Assembly: GCA_002428885.1 (NCBI GenBank)
Contig: DIYE01000381.1
Location: forward strand, 780-10,981
Source: Alphaproteobacteria bacterium UBA6062
GTDB taxonomy: Bacteria > Pseudomonadota > Alphaproteobacteria > Sneathiellales > Sneathiellaceae
Direction of reading: 5' to 3'
DNA length: 10,202 bases
Under the pieces are notes generated by a model. The model searched no databases. It saw only the letters and a list, made by a program, of their open reading frames with translations, and had not been told where the DNA came from. A program made the position numbers and the translations under genes. Shown here one piece after another: positions 1 to 5,797 of the stretch (positions within the stretch are counted from its first letter, which is position 1; each line of letters starts with the position of its first letter).

Positions 1-1
1 C

Positions 2-1123
2 CCGACTTTCATTCTGATTGGCTACCTCGCCTACTACGCAGGCCTGACCAAAGCCTTGTTCGAAGCCGCGAAGCGTTGGCTGGCATGGGTCCCCGGCGGT
101 CTGGCTGTCTCGACAGTTTTTGCAACCGCTGGGTTTGCTGCGGTATCCGGGGCCTCGGTCGCCACTTCCGCTGTGTTCGCCCGTATCGCCATCCCCGAGA
201 TGCTGAAGATCGGCTACGACAAGCGTTTCGCTGCAGGTGTCGTCGCTGCAGGCGGTACACTTGCCTCGCTCATCCCGCCTTCGGCCATTCTGGTCATTTA
301 CGCGATTATCGTTGAACAGGACGTGGGCAAACTGCTGTTGGCCGGATTCATCCCGGGCATGTTCTCGGCTGTGATTTATGGCATGCTGATCATTGGCATG
401 GCCGTCGTGATCAAAGGATTTGGTCCCGCAGTGACCGGATTTACGTGGAAAGAACGTTTCCTCTCGTTGCCGCCCGCATTGCCCATCGTGGTTGTCGTCG
501 TCACCATCATTTTCTTTGTCTACAACCCGTTCGGCGGCGATGCCTGGGGTACGCCAACCGAAGGCGGCGCAATAGGGGCATTTGTCGTGTTCCTGATGGC
601 GCTGTATCGTGGCATGCGCTGGTCCGAACTCAAGGACGCGCTTTTGGAAACCGCCAAGCTGAGCGTCATGATTTTCACGATCATCTGGGGCGTATTGGTT
701 TACGTTCGTTTTCTTGGTTTTGCCGAACTGCCAAGTGCGTTCTCGGACTGGATTACCTCGCTTGAGATGTCTCCGATGCTAATTCTGATCTGTATTCTTC
801 TGGCATACGCGGTGCTGGGCATGTTCATGGATGCCATCGGCATGCTGCTCCTGACCCTGCCGGTTGTTTATCCTGCAGTTATCGGTCTTGGCTATGACCC
901 CATCTGGTTTGGTATCATTGTCGTGAAGATGGTGGAAATCTGCCTGATTACACCACCGATTGGGCTAAACTGCTATGTGGTGAACGGGGTAAGGCCCGAC
1001 ATACCACTTGCCGATGTTTTCCGGGGTATTGGTCCGTTCTTTGTCGCGGATGTCCTGACAGTGGCGCTGTTCATCGCCTTCCCGTCCCTGATCCTCTGGC
1101 TGCCCCAGCAAATGCTGAACTAG
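2..1123 (+). CDS. TRAP transporter large permease (DctM family), 5'-truncated by window edge
   Basis: This is the large membrane subunit of a tripartite ATP-independent periplasmic (TRAP) transporter, which imports organic acids or similar solutes using an ion gradient and a periplasmic binding protein. The open frame already runs at base 2 (PTFILIGYLAYYAGLTK), so the true start lies upstream and the TTG at 56 is internal. About 373 residues are visible; family members are usually about 430 or longer, so perhaps 50-100 residues are missing. The protein is a series of long hydrophobic segments. DctM-typical stretches include SGASVATSAVFARIAIPEM, the GGTLASLIPPSAILVIYAI loop and, near the C-terminus, ITPPIGLNCYVVNGV. 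The small permease and binding protein are probably upstream, outside the window. The substrate cannot be read from this part. The gene ends just before a strong terminator, so it is transcriptionally separate from the acyl-CoA genes. Confidence 0.95.
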   Translation, partial: PTFILIGYLAYYAGLTKALFEAAKRWLAWVPGGLAVSTVFATAGFAAVSGASVATSAVFARIAIPEMLKIGYDKRFAAGVVAAGGTLASLIPPSAILVIYAIIVEQDVGKLLLAGFIPGMFSAVIYGMLIIGMAVVIKGFGPAVTGFTWKERFLSLPPALPIVVVVVTIIFFVYNPFGGDAWGTPTEGGAIGAFVVFLMALYRGMRWSELKDALLETAKLSVMIFTIIWGVLVYVRFLGFAELPSAFSDWITSLEMSPMLILICILLAYAVLGMFMDAIGMLLLTLPVVYPAVIGLGYDPIWFGIIVVKMVEICLITPPIGLNCYVVNGVRPDIPLADVFRGIGPFFVADVLTVALFIAFPSLILWLPQQMLN

Positions 1124-1147
1124 CCGAAGAACGGCAACTACCATATG

Positions 1148-1176
1148 AAACGCCCGGTTCCGCCGGGCGTTTTTTT
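1148..1176 (+). terminator. Rho-independent terminator after the TRAP permease gene
   Basis: A perfect GC-rich stem CGCCCGG (1151-1157) / CCGGGCG (1163-1169) has a 5-nt loop, is extended by three A-T pairs, and is followed by an uninterrupted run of seven T (1170-1176). It lies 25 nt after the permease stop codon, the classical layout for ending the TRAP operon. Confidence 0.93.
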
Positions 1177-1183
1177 GTGCCCG

Positions 1184-1220
1184 CCAGACTTGCCAAATGC
1201 CGGGAAGTCGGGCACTCTGG
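1184..1220. promoter_or_regulatory. Interrupted dyad upstream of the acyl-CoA dehydrogenase gene (possible operator or leader hairpin)
   Basis: CCAGA (1184-1188) pairs with TCTGG (1216-1220) and TGCC (1191-1194) with GGCA (1211-1214), separated by a small asymmetric internal loop. It lies between the upstream terminator and the dehydrogenase ribosome binding site, where a TetR- or GntR-type operator controlling a fatty-acid operon could sit. No clear -35/-10 pair was found beside it, so the role is inference. Confidence 0.25.
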
Positions 1221-1259
1221 AGCGATCAAAAATAACAATAATAATAAGGGAGAGCCCCT

Positions 1260-2426
1260 ATGGATTTTGCTCTGACAGATGAGCAGGAAGCCATCCGCGA
1301 AAATGTAGCCGGCTTGTGCAACCGCTTTGATGATGAATACTGGCGTGACCGGGACCAGACCGGTGCATTCCCTGATGATTTCCACCGGGCCATGGCCGAT
1401 GCCGGCTGGCTTGGTATCACCATGCCGGAAGAATATGGCGGTGCCGGTCTCGGTGTCACCGAAGCTGCCCTCATGATGCATGAAGTCGCCAAATCACCCG
1501 GCGGTATGTCCGCGGCTTCCGCCATTCATATCAATATCTTCGGGCCACATCCCATTGTGGTTTTCGGCAACAAGGAACAAAAAGAACGTTTTCTGCCCGC
1601 CTTGATCAAGGGTGAGATCAAATCCTGCTTTGGTGTAACCGAACCGAATGCCGGTCTCAATACCACCAGCCTGCAGACACGGGCAGTGAAAGACGGCTCG
1701 AAATACATCGCCAATGGTCAGAAAATGTGGACCACCACCGGCCAGGAAGCAGATAAAATCATGCTGCTGGCCCGGACGACACCAAAAGAAGACTGCAAAA
1801 AGGCGACAGATGGCCTGTCTCTGTTTTTCACGGATCTGAACCGGGAGTATTGCGATGTCCGGGTCATCGACAAAATGGGCCGCAAATCCGTGGATTCCAA
1901 TGAGGTTTTCATCAATGACCTGCCTATCCCGGAAGAAGATCTGATTGGCGAAGAAGGCAAAGGTTTCTACTATCTGCTTCACAGCCTCAACCCGGAGCGG
2001 GTTCTCGTCGGCGTCGAAGGGGTCGGCCTTGGCATGAACGCTCTCGCTCGAGCCGCGAAATACGCTGCGGAGCGGGAAGTCTTTGGTCGACCGATCGGTC
2101 AGAACCAGGGTATTCAGCATCCACTGGCCGAAAACTGGATGGAACTGGAAGCCGCCCTGCTGATGGCTATGAAAGCCGCCTTCCTCTATGACAATGGAGA
2201 AGATGCCGGGACTTTCGCCAATGCCGCCAAATATCTGGGCGGTGAAGCCGGATTCAAAGCCTGCACCCAGGCCGTCATGACTCACGGCGGTGTCGGCTAT
2301 GCCAAGGAATTCACGGTGGAACGCCTGATGCGGGAAGTCATGATCTGCCGCATCGCCCCGGTCAGCCCGCAGCTTATTCTCTGTTATATCGCTGAAAAAG
2401 CGCTTGGCCTGCCCAAATCCTACTAG
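1260..2426 (+). CDS. Acyl-CoA dehydrogenase (FAD-dependent)
   Basis: This flavoenzyme introduces the alpha,beta double bond into an acyl-CoA and passes electrons to electron-transfer flavoprotein. Its 388 residues are the normal family length. The N-terminal helical domain begins MDFALTDEQEAIRENV. The FAD/substrate signature FGVTEPNAGLNTTS (124-137) has Asn where many members have Asp, followed by WTTTG (157-161). The C-terminal signature is QAVMTHGGVGYAKEFTVERL. The usual catalytic Glu near the C-terminus is replaced (RIAPVSPQ, P367), while E246 in LNPERV sits where isovaleryl-CoA and long-chain dehydrogenases carry their catalytic base. The start is set by the SD AAGGGAGAG (1246-1254), preceded by an unstructured AAT-rich stretch. 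The CoA ligase gene follows after 9 nt, so the two form an operon. Chain length or branching of the substrate cannot be told; branched or aryl-substituted acyl-CoA is possible. Confidence 0.95.
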   Translation: MDFALTDEQEAIRENVAGLCNRFDDEYWRDRDQTGAFPDDFHRAMADAGWLGITMPEEYGGAGLGVTEAALMMHEVAKSPGGMSAASAIHINIFGPHPIVVFGNKEQKERFLPALIKGEIKSCFGVTEPNAGLNTTSLQTRAVKDGSKYIANGQKMWTTTGQEADKIMLLARTTPKEDCKKATDGLSLFFTDLNREYCDVRVIDKMGRKSVDSNEVFINDLPIPEEDLIGEEGKGFYYLLHSLNPERVLVGVEGVGLGMNALARAAKYAAEREVFGRPIGQNQGIQHPLAENWMELEAALLMAMKAAFLYDNGEDAGTFANAAKYLGGEAGFKACTQAVMTHGGVGYAKEFTVERLMREVMICRIAPVSPQLILCYIAEKALGLPKSY

Positions 2427-2435
2427 GATACGGCC

Positions 2436-3977
2436 ATGCATATCCGGGAATTTGCCAGAACCAACCCCGACAAACCGGCCATTATCATGGCCGGCACGGG
2501 GGAGATTATCACCTATCGGGAACTGGATGAGCGATCCAACCGCATAGCCCGTTATTTCAGAGATCAGGGCCTTGGAGTGGGTGAGCATATCGCTTTCCTG
2601 ATGGAAAACCACACACGGTTCCTGGAAATCTGCTGGGGAGCGCAGCGGGCGGGCCTTTACTATACCGCTATTTCATCCAGGCTGTCAGCGGAAGAGGCTG
2701 CCTATATCATCAATGATTGCGGTGCCCGGATTTTCATAACATCTGCTGTCAAATCCGACCTTGCTTCCGGATTGACCGGGAAAATCCCGAATGTCCAGAC
2801 GAGCCTGATGCTGGATGACGTCGTTGATGGTTTTACATCCTTTGAAGCAGCGATGGCTGACTATCCGGCAACACCGCTCCCTGATGAATGTGAAGGAGCT
2901 GATATGCTCTATTCGTCGGGAACAACCGGAAAACCAAAAGGCATTAAACCACCTGACATCGGTGAGCCGATCGGCTCGGAAGATAGTCTCTACACTGTGC
3001 TGAAGCATCTTTACGGATTTGAACAGGAAACAGTCTATCTCTCTCCTGCGCCTCTGTATCACGCGGCTCCTTTACGCTACAATATGCGGGTGCAACGCTT
3101 TGGTGCCACCTGCATCATTATGGAGAATTTCGATGCGGAAACCTATCTGAAGCTGGTGGAACGCTACAAAGTGACTCACAGTCAGATGGTTCCGACCATG
3201 TTTGTCCGGATGCTAAAACTGGAAGAGAGTCTCCGTGAAAAGTACGATGTCAGCAGTCTGAAAGTCGCCATCCACGCAGCCGCCCCCTGTCCGGAAAAAG
3301 TGAAATATGCCATGATGGACTGGTGGGGTCCGATCCTTCACGAATATTATGGCGGCACGGAAGGAAACGGTTACTGCACGATCAGCCCCGAAGAGTGGCT
3401 GACCCATCCGGGAAGTGTGGGCCGCGCCGTAATCGGCACCCTTCACGTGGTTGGAGATGACGGGACAGAACTTCCGGCCGGCGAAACCGGCACGATCTAT
3501 TTTTCGGACGGCAAGGATTTCAGCTACCACAATGACCCGGAACGAACAGCCGAAAATTATAATGACAAAGGCTGGAGCACGCTTGGAGATGTAGGCCGTT
3601 TGGATGAAGAGGGTTATCTTTATCTCACGGATCGCAAAAGCTATATGATTATTTCAGGGGGCGTGAATATCTACCCTCAGGAAATCGAAGATCTGCTCCT
3701 GACCCATCCCAAAGTCTATGATGCGGCAGTATTTGGTGTTCCAAATGAAGAGTTCGGCGAAGAGGTTAAAGCCGTTATACAGGCCGTTAATCCTCTTGAG
3801 GCGGGGCCGGATCTGGAGGCGGAGTTAATCGCTTTCTGCCGGTCAGAGATCAGCCATGTCAAATGCCCGAAATCCGTTGATTTTGAGAAGGAACTGCCGC
3901 GTCATCCGACGGGAAAACTTTATAAAAGGCTCCTTCGGGACCGGTATTGGCAAGGCCAAACTTCCCGCATTCTTTAA
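2436..3977 (+). CDS. AMP-forming acyl-CoA synthetase (FadD-like ligase)
   Basis: This member of the ANL adenylate-forming superfamily activates a carboxylic acid to acyl-AMP and then to acyl-CoA in the cytoplasm. Its 513 residues carry all core motifs in order: the P-loop YSSGTTGKPKG (159-169), YYGGTE (304-309), GDVG with D385, the hinge DRKSYMIISGGVNIYP (399-414), and PTGK with the adenylation lysine K494. No signal peptide or membrane segment is seen. It starts 9 nt after the dehydrogenase stop, with only a weak AGGAT SD overlapping that stop, which suggests translational coupling. Ligase and dehydrogenase together form an activate-then-oxidise module for an acyl substrate. The specificity could be medium/long-chain fatty acid or a more specialised acid such as a sterol side chain or aryl-alkanoate; the sequence alone does not decide. 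Confidence 0.94.
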   Translation: MHIREFARTNPDKPAIIMAGTGEIITYRELDERSNRIARYFRDQGLGVGEHIAFLMENHTRFLEICWGAQRAGLYYTAISSRLSAEEAAYIINDCGARIFITSAVKSDLASGLTGKIPNVQTSLMLDDVVDGFTSFEAAMADYPATPLPDECEGADMLYSSGTTGKPKGIKPPDIGEPIGSEDSLYTVLKHLYGFEQETVYLSPAPLYHAAPLRYNMRVQRFGATCIIMENFDAETYLKLVERYKVTHSQMVPTMFVRMLKLEESLREKYDVSSLKVAIHAAAPCPEKVKYAMMDWWGPILHEYYGGTEGNGYCTISPEEWLTHPGSVGRAVIGTLHVVGDDGTELPAGETGTIYFSDGKDFSYHNDPERTAENYNDKGWSTLGDVGRLDEEGYLYLTDRKSYMIISGGVNIYPQEIEDLLLTHPKVYDAAVFGVPNEEFGEEVKAVIQAVNPLEAGPDLEAELIAFCRSEISHVKCPKSVDFEKELPRHPTGKLYKRLLRDRYWQGQTSRIL

Positions 3978-3980
3978 ACA

Positions 3981-4005
3981 GGATGCGGAGCTTCGCTCCA
4001 CATCC
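3981..4005. terminator. Hairpin between convergent genes (probable terminator, best for ribH)
   Basis: GGATG (3981-3985) pairs with CATCC (4001-4005) and GGAGC (3987-3991) with GCTCC (3995-3999), with one C-A mismatch and a 3-nt loop. It occupies most of the 37-nt gap between the convergent ligase and ribH genes. On the - strand the stem is followed by TGTTT, a poor U tract; on the + strand there is none. Termination is therefore plausible but weaker than at 1148-1176. Confidence 0.45.
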
Positions 4006-4014
4006 CGATAAAAG

Positions 4015-4530
4015 TCATGATGCCAGTCGTTGGTTCTCTGAAAACTGGGCCATATTGCCCAGTGTTTGCAGCGCCGCTGCGGCAGCTTCCTGACCCTTGA
4101 TCACAAAGTGATCCCGGAAGAAATCCATATGAGCAGGTACTTCCTGGAAGTTATGAGGTGTCAGAACGACGGACAAAACCGGAATGCCGGTATCAAGCTG
4201 TACCCGCATCATGGCCTCCAGTACCGTTCCAGCAACGAAGTCATGCCGGTAGATACCACCATCCACGATCAACCCGGTCGCCATGATCAGGTCATACTCT
4301 CCGGTTCCGGCCAGTTTCTGGGCCATCAACGGTATCTCCAGACTGCCGGGAACATCATAGGTCACGATGTTGTCTTCAATCAGTCCTGCTTGTACCAGGT
4401 CCTCGGTAAAGGAGCGGCTCGCCTGTGAAACGATATCGATATGCCAGTTGGCCTGGATAATCGCAATTTTCAAGGATGAGCTTTTGACCTGAGACAGGAC
4501 ACCAGACGTATTGTTTTTTTGGTGAATCAT
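4015..4530 (-). CDS. ribH: 6,7-dimethyl-8-ribityllumazine synthase, type II (RibH2-like)
   Basis: This enzyme condenses 5-amino-6-ribitylaminouracil with 3,4-dihydroxy-2-butanone 4-phosphate to the lumazine precursor of riboflavin. At 171 residues it is slightly longer than the Brucella type II enzyme because of an N-terminal tail of about 20 residues. Type II features are IQANW with Trp at 29 (Phe in type I enzymes), DVPGSLEIPL, LIVDGGIYRHDFVAGTV with the expected catalytic His at 96, and PVLSVVLTPHNF. Type I enzymes instead have a GxVIRG-like stretch before the histidine. The ATG at 4530 is supported by an AAGG SD eight nt upstream. The gene is monocistronic here, with no other rib genes nearby, and lies behind an FMN riboswitch, so its expression should fall when FMN is plentiful. 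Type II enzymes are decamers in characterised cases. Confidence 0.95.
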   Translation of the reverse strand: MIHQKNNTSGVLSQVKSSSLKIAIIQANWHIDIVSQASRSFTEDLVQAGLIEDNIVTYDVPGSLEIPLMAQKLAGTGEYDLIMATGLIVDGGIYRHDFVAGTVLEAMMRVQLDTGIPVLSVVLTPHNFQEVPAHMDFFRDHFVIKGQEAAAAALQTLGNMAQFSENQRLAS

Positions 4531-4536
4531 TTTATC

Positions 4537-4570
4537 TGCCTTGTGTTGTTAACATCAAAAACTCAAGGCA
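4537..4570 (-). promoter_or_regulatory. SD-sequestering hairpin in the ribH leader (expression platform of the FMN riboswitch)
   Basis: Read on the - strand, TGCCTTG (plus 4564-4570) pairs perfectly with CAAGGCA (plus 4537-4543), and the second arm contains the ribH Shine-Dalgarno AAGG. Formation would block ribosome access. The first arm with its flanks (TCTTGCCTTGAG, plus 4562-4573) can instead pair with CTCAGGGCAGGG in the 5' P1/P2 strand of the aptamer (plus 4743-4754) over 12 bp including three G-U pairs. The two structures exclude each other, as expected of a translational riboswitch. Confidence 0.7.
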
Positions 4571-4622
4571 AGAAACATCAGGTCGACACGCGGACACACG
4601 TGCCCACATTCGGCCTGTTCTT

Positions 4623-4758
4623 TGTTCTCTTCCATCCGGACTATCACCGTCGGCTCTGGATTCACACCAGATCTGCTGACCCCGTTAAAAACGGGCGCTC
4701 GCGGGCTTAGACATCTGTCTTTACCGCCGGTAGGGACTTTCACCCTGCCCTGAGAACA
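4623..4758 (-). ncRNA. FMN riboswitch (RFN element) upstream of ribH
   Basis: On the - strand the conserved RFN blocks appear in order: GGGCAGGGTGAAAGTCCC and TACCGGCGGTA near the 5' end, AGCCCGCGAGCG in the middle, then GATCTGGTGTGAATCCAG, AGCCGACGGT and ATAGTCCGGATGG with a GAGA tail. P1 closes the element as a 7-bp perfect helix (plus 4752-4758 with 4623-4629). A variable stem CCCGTT/AACGGG lies in the centre. The aptamer binds FMN and represses the downstream riboflavin gene; the start of ribH is about 93 nt beyond P1. This element and its leader account for most of the 321-nt gene-free stretch 4531-4851. Confidence 0.97.
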
Positions 4759-4814
4759 TTCCATCCGCTATCCGGATGCAATATTAAGACTATTTTTGGC
4801 ATAAACAGGAGGAA

Positions 4815-4852
4815 GTTTCAAGCCCCGGAACAAAGACCGGGTGACCGGAAAC
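4815..4852 (-). terminator. Weak hairpin after the stand-alone receiver gene (possible terminator)
   Basis: An inner stem CCCGG/CCGGG (plus 4824-4828 and 4837-4841) is nested inside GTTTC/GAAAC (4815-4819 and 4848-4852), starting at the receiver stop codon. No proper U tract follows on the - strand, so it may be a weak terminator or chance. If transcription is not stopped here, receiver transcripts would read into the FMN riboswitch. Confidence 0.3.
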
Positions 4853-5217
4853 TATGATAAAGCTTCGCGAAGATCCGCCAGGCTGATAGGTTTGGTATAG
4901 CTTTGAACGGAAACCAGGCCACGAGCACTACCGATGGTCTTTGCAAAATCCACATAGTGTGGATTATAACCGGTCACCACCATGATTTTGGCACTGCATC
5001 CCTGCTCTGCCAGCCAGTTGACCAATTCAATACCCTCAACACCCGGCATAACCATATCAAGGATAATAACCGTGGGATCAAACGTCAGGAACGCTTCTTT
5101 AAAAACATCTGCCTGATCCGTGACACGGACTTCATAATCCATCCCCTCGGCAACCTGCCGAACGAAATCGGCAAACATTTTCTCATCGTCTATGATTAAT
5201 GCGCGCTTTTCACTCAT
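4852..5217 (-). CDS. Stand-alone response regulator receiver (CheY-like) protein
   Basis: A single 121-residue receiver domain with no output domain. All the phosphotransfer residues are visible: the acidic pair D10-D11 (LIIDDEKMF), phospho-acceptor D54 (VIILDMVMPGVEG), T82 (VVTGYNP) and K109 (YTKPIS). It should therefore be phosphorylated by a histidine kinase encoded elsewhere and act by protein contact, as a CheY/DivK-like output or a phosphorelay intermediate. No kinase gene is in the window. The gene is divergent from the unknown 116-aa protein, sharing a gap of about 68 bp, so co-regulation or partnership is possible. Its SD is weak (AAAG close to the ATG). Which pathway it serves cannot be read here. 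Confidence 0.9.
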   Translation of the reverse strand: MSEKRALIIDDEKMFADFVRQVAEGMDYEVRVTDQADVFKEAFLTFDPTVIILDMVMPGVEGIELVNWLAEQGCSAKIMVVTGYNPHYVDFAKTIGSARGLVSVQSYTKPISLADLREALS

Positions 5218-5273
5218 TGCTTTACGCTTGTTCTTTCCCTACGGTCTCCCCCACATAATACTGATTGCAAAGA

Positions 5274-5279
5274 AGGGAG
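5274..5279 (+). promoter_or_regulatory. Shine-Dalgarno favouring the TTG start at 5286
   Basis: AGGGAG lies 6 nt before TTG 5286. The in-frame TTG at 5265 would place this purine-rich block inside the coding region and has no SD of its own, so the later start is preferred. Confidence 0.6.
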
Positions 5280-5285
5280 CGTCCT

Positions 5286-5636
5286 TTGCTTGAGGAAGAA
5301 TTCACCAAAATTGTTAAAGAAGCAATTAATTATAATCAACTTAATCGGTATTTTTTACCATCCGGTCCTCAACTGGAAGCACTAAACAGCCATTACGATT
5401 TAAAACCGGACCTCTCTTCTATTGAAAATGACATGGCTTCCGACGGTGGCCTGAAGCTCTCACATGCGCAGCGGCGTATGCTGATCCTGTTGGTTTCCCT
5501 GTGGGACGGACGGCACGCAGATCGCCTGTTTGCTGAAGGGATCGGCAGTATCGCAAAGATGATTCATTCCATGGATCGAGACAATAGAGAACTGGTTGCC
5601 GACCTGGTGATCACCTATCCCGGATGGGGGAACTGA
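5286..5636 (+). CDS. Hypothetical protein, about 116 aa, divergent from the receiver gene
   Basis: I do not recognise this protein. From the TTG at 5286 it reads MLEEEFTKIVKEAINYNQL, 116 residues, soluble and probably mainly helical, with no signal peptide or strong membrane segment. A better-ordered C-terminal half contains SHAQRRMLILLVSLWDGR followed by HADRLFAEGIGSIAKMIHS and ends LVITYPGWGN. Support for coding comes from a good SD, a long open frame with codon use like its neighbours, and a position divergent from the stand-alone receiver gene with promoter room between. A TTG 21 nt upstream (5265) is possible but lacks an SD. It may be a small partner or output protein for the receiver, but that is only inference from position. 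About 160 nt separate it from the dGTPase gene. Confidence 0.65.
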   Translation: MLEEEFTKIVKEAINYNQLNRYFLPSGPQLEALNSHYDLKPDLSSIENDMASDGGLKLSHAQRRMLILLVSLWDGRHADRLFAEGIGSIAKMIHSMDRDNRELVADLVITYPGWGN

Positions 5637-5728
5637 ATCTCTTTCAATCAGGGAATGCAACTCCGTTCCGGACCACTGCCCTCTTTTTGTGTAAATCTGC
5701 TAATGTCCTGTTAAGGCCGAGGCTGTAT

Positions 5729-5757
5729 TTGTATAAAGACGTATTAAGGATTACATA
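5729..5757 (+). promoter_or_regulatory. Candidate promoter for the dGTPase gene
   Basis: TTGTAT (5729-5734) and TACATA (5752-5757) are 17 bp apart in an AT-rich patch about 40 nt before the ATG. Matches to sigma-70 consensus are modest. The 161-nt gap 5637-5797 otherwise holds no gene that I can support. Confidence 0.25.
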
Positions 5758-5797
5758 AAATCCGTACTCCTTTTCGGAAGAAGAAAGATGCGCGGCC

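Noticed and set aside
1494..2612. Long open frame of 372 codons on the - strand
   Set aside because: It lies antisense across the dehydrogenase and the start of the ligase, has no family-like sequence, and mirrors the codon bias of the real genes on the + strand.
2685..3062. 125-codon - strand frame inside the ligase gene
   Set aside because: Antisense shadow of a clear AMP-ligase; low-quality Arg/Cys/Phe-rich translation and no ribosome binding site.
4519..4764. Short frames on both strands across the ribH leader
   Set aside because: The region is fully explained by the FMN riboswitch and its expression platform; the translations have no protein character.
5265..5285. Upstream TTG start for the 116-aa protein
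   Set aside because: It would put the only good SD (5274-5279) inside the coding region and has no SD of its own.
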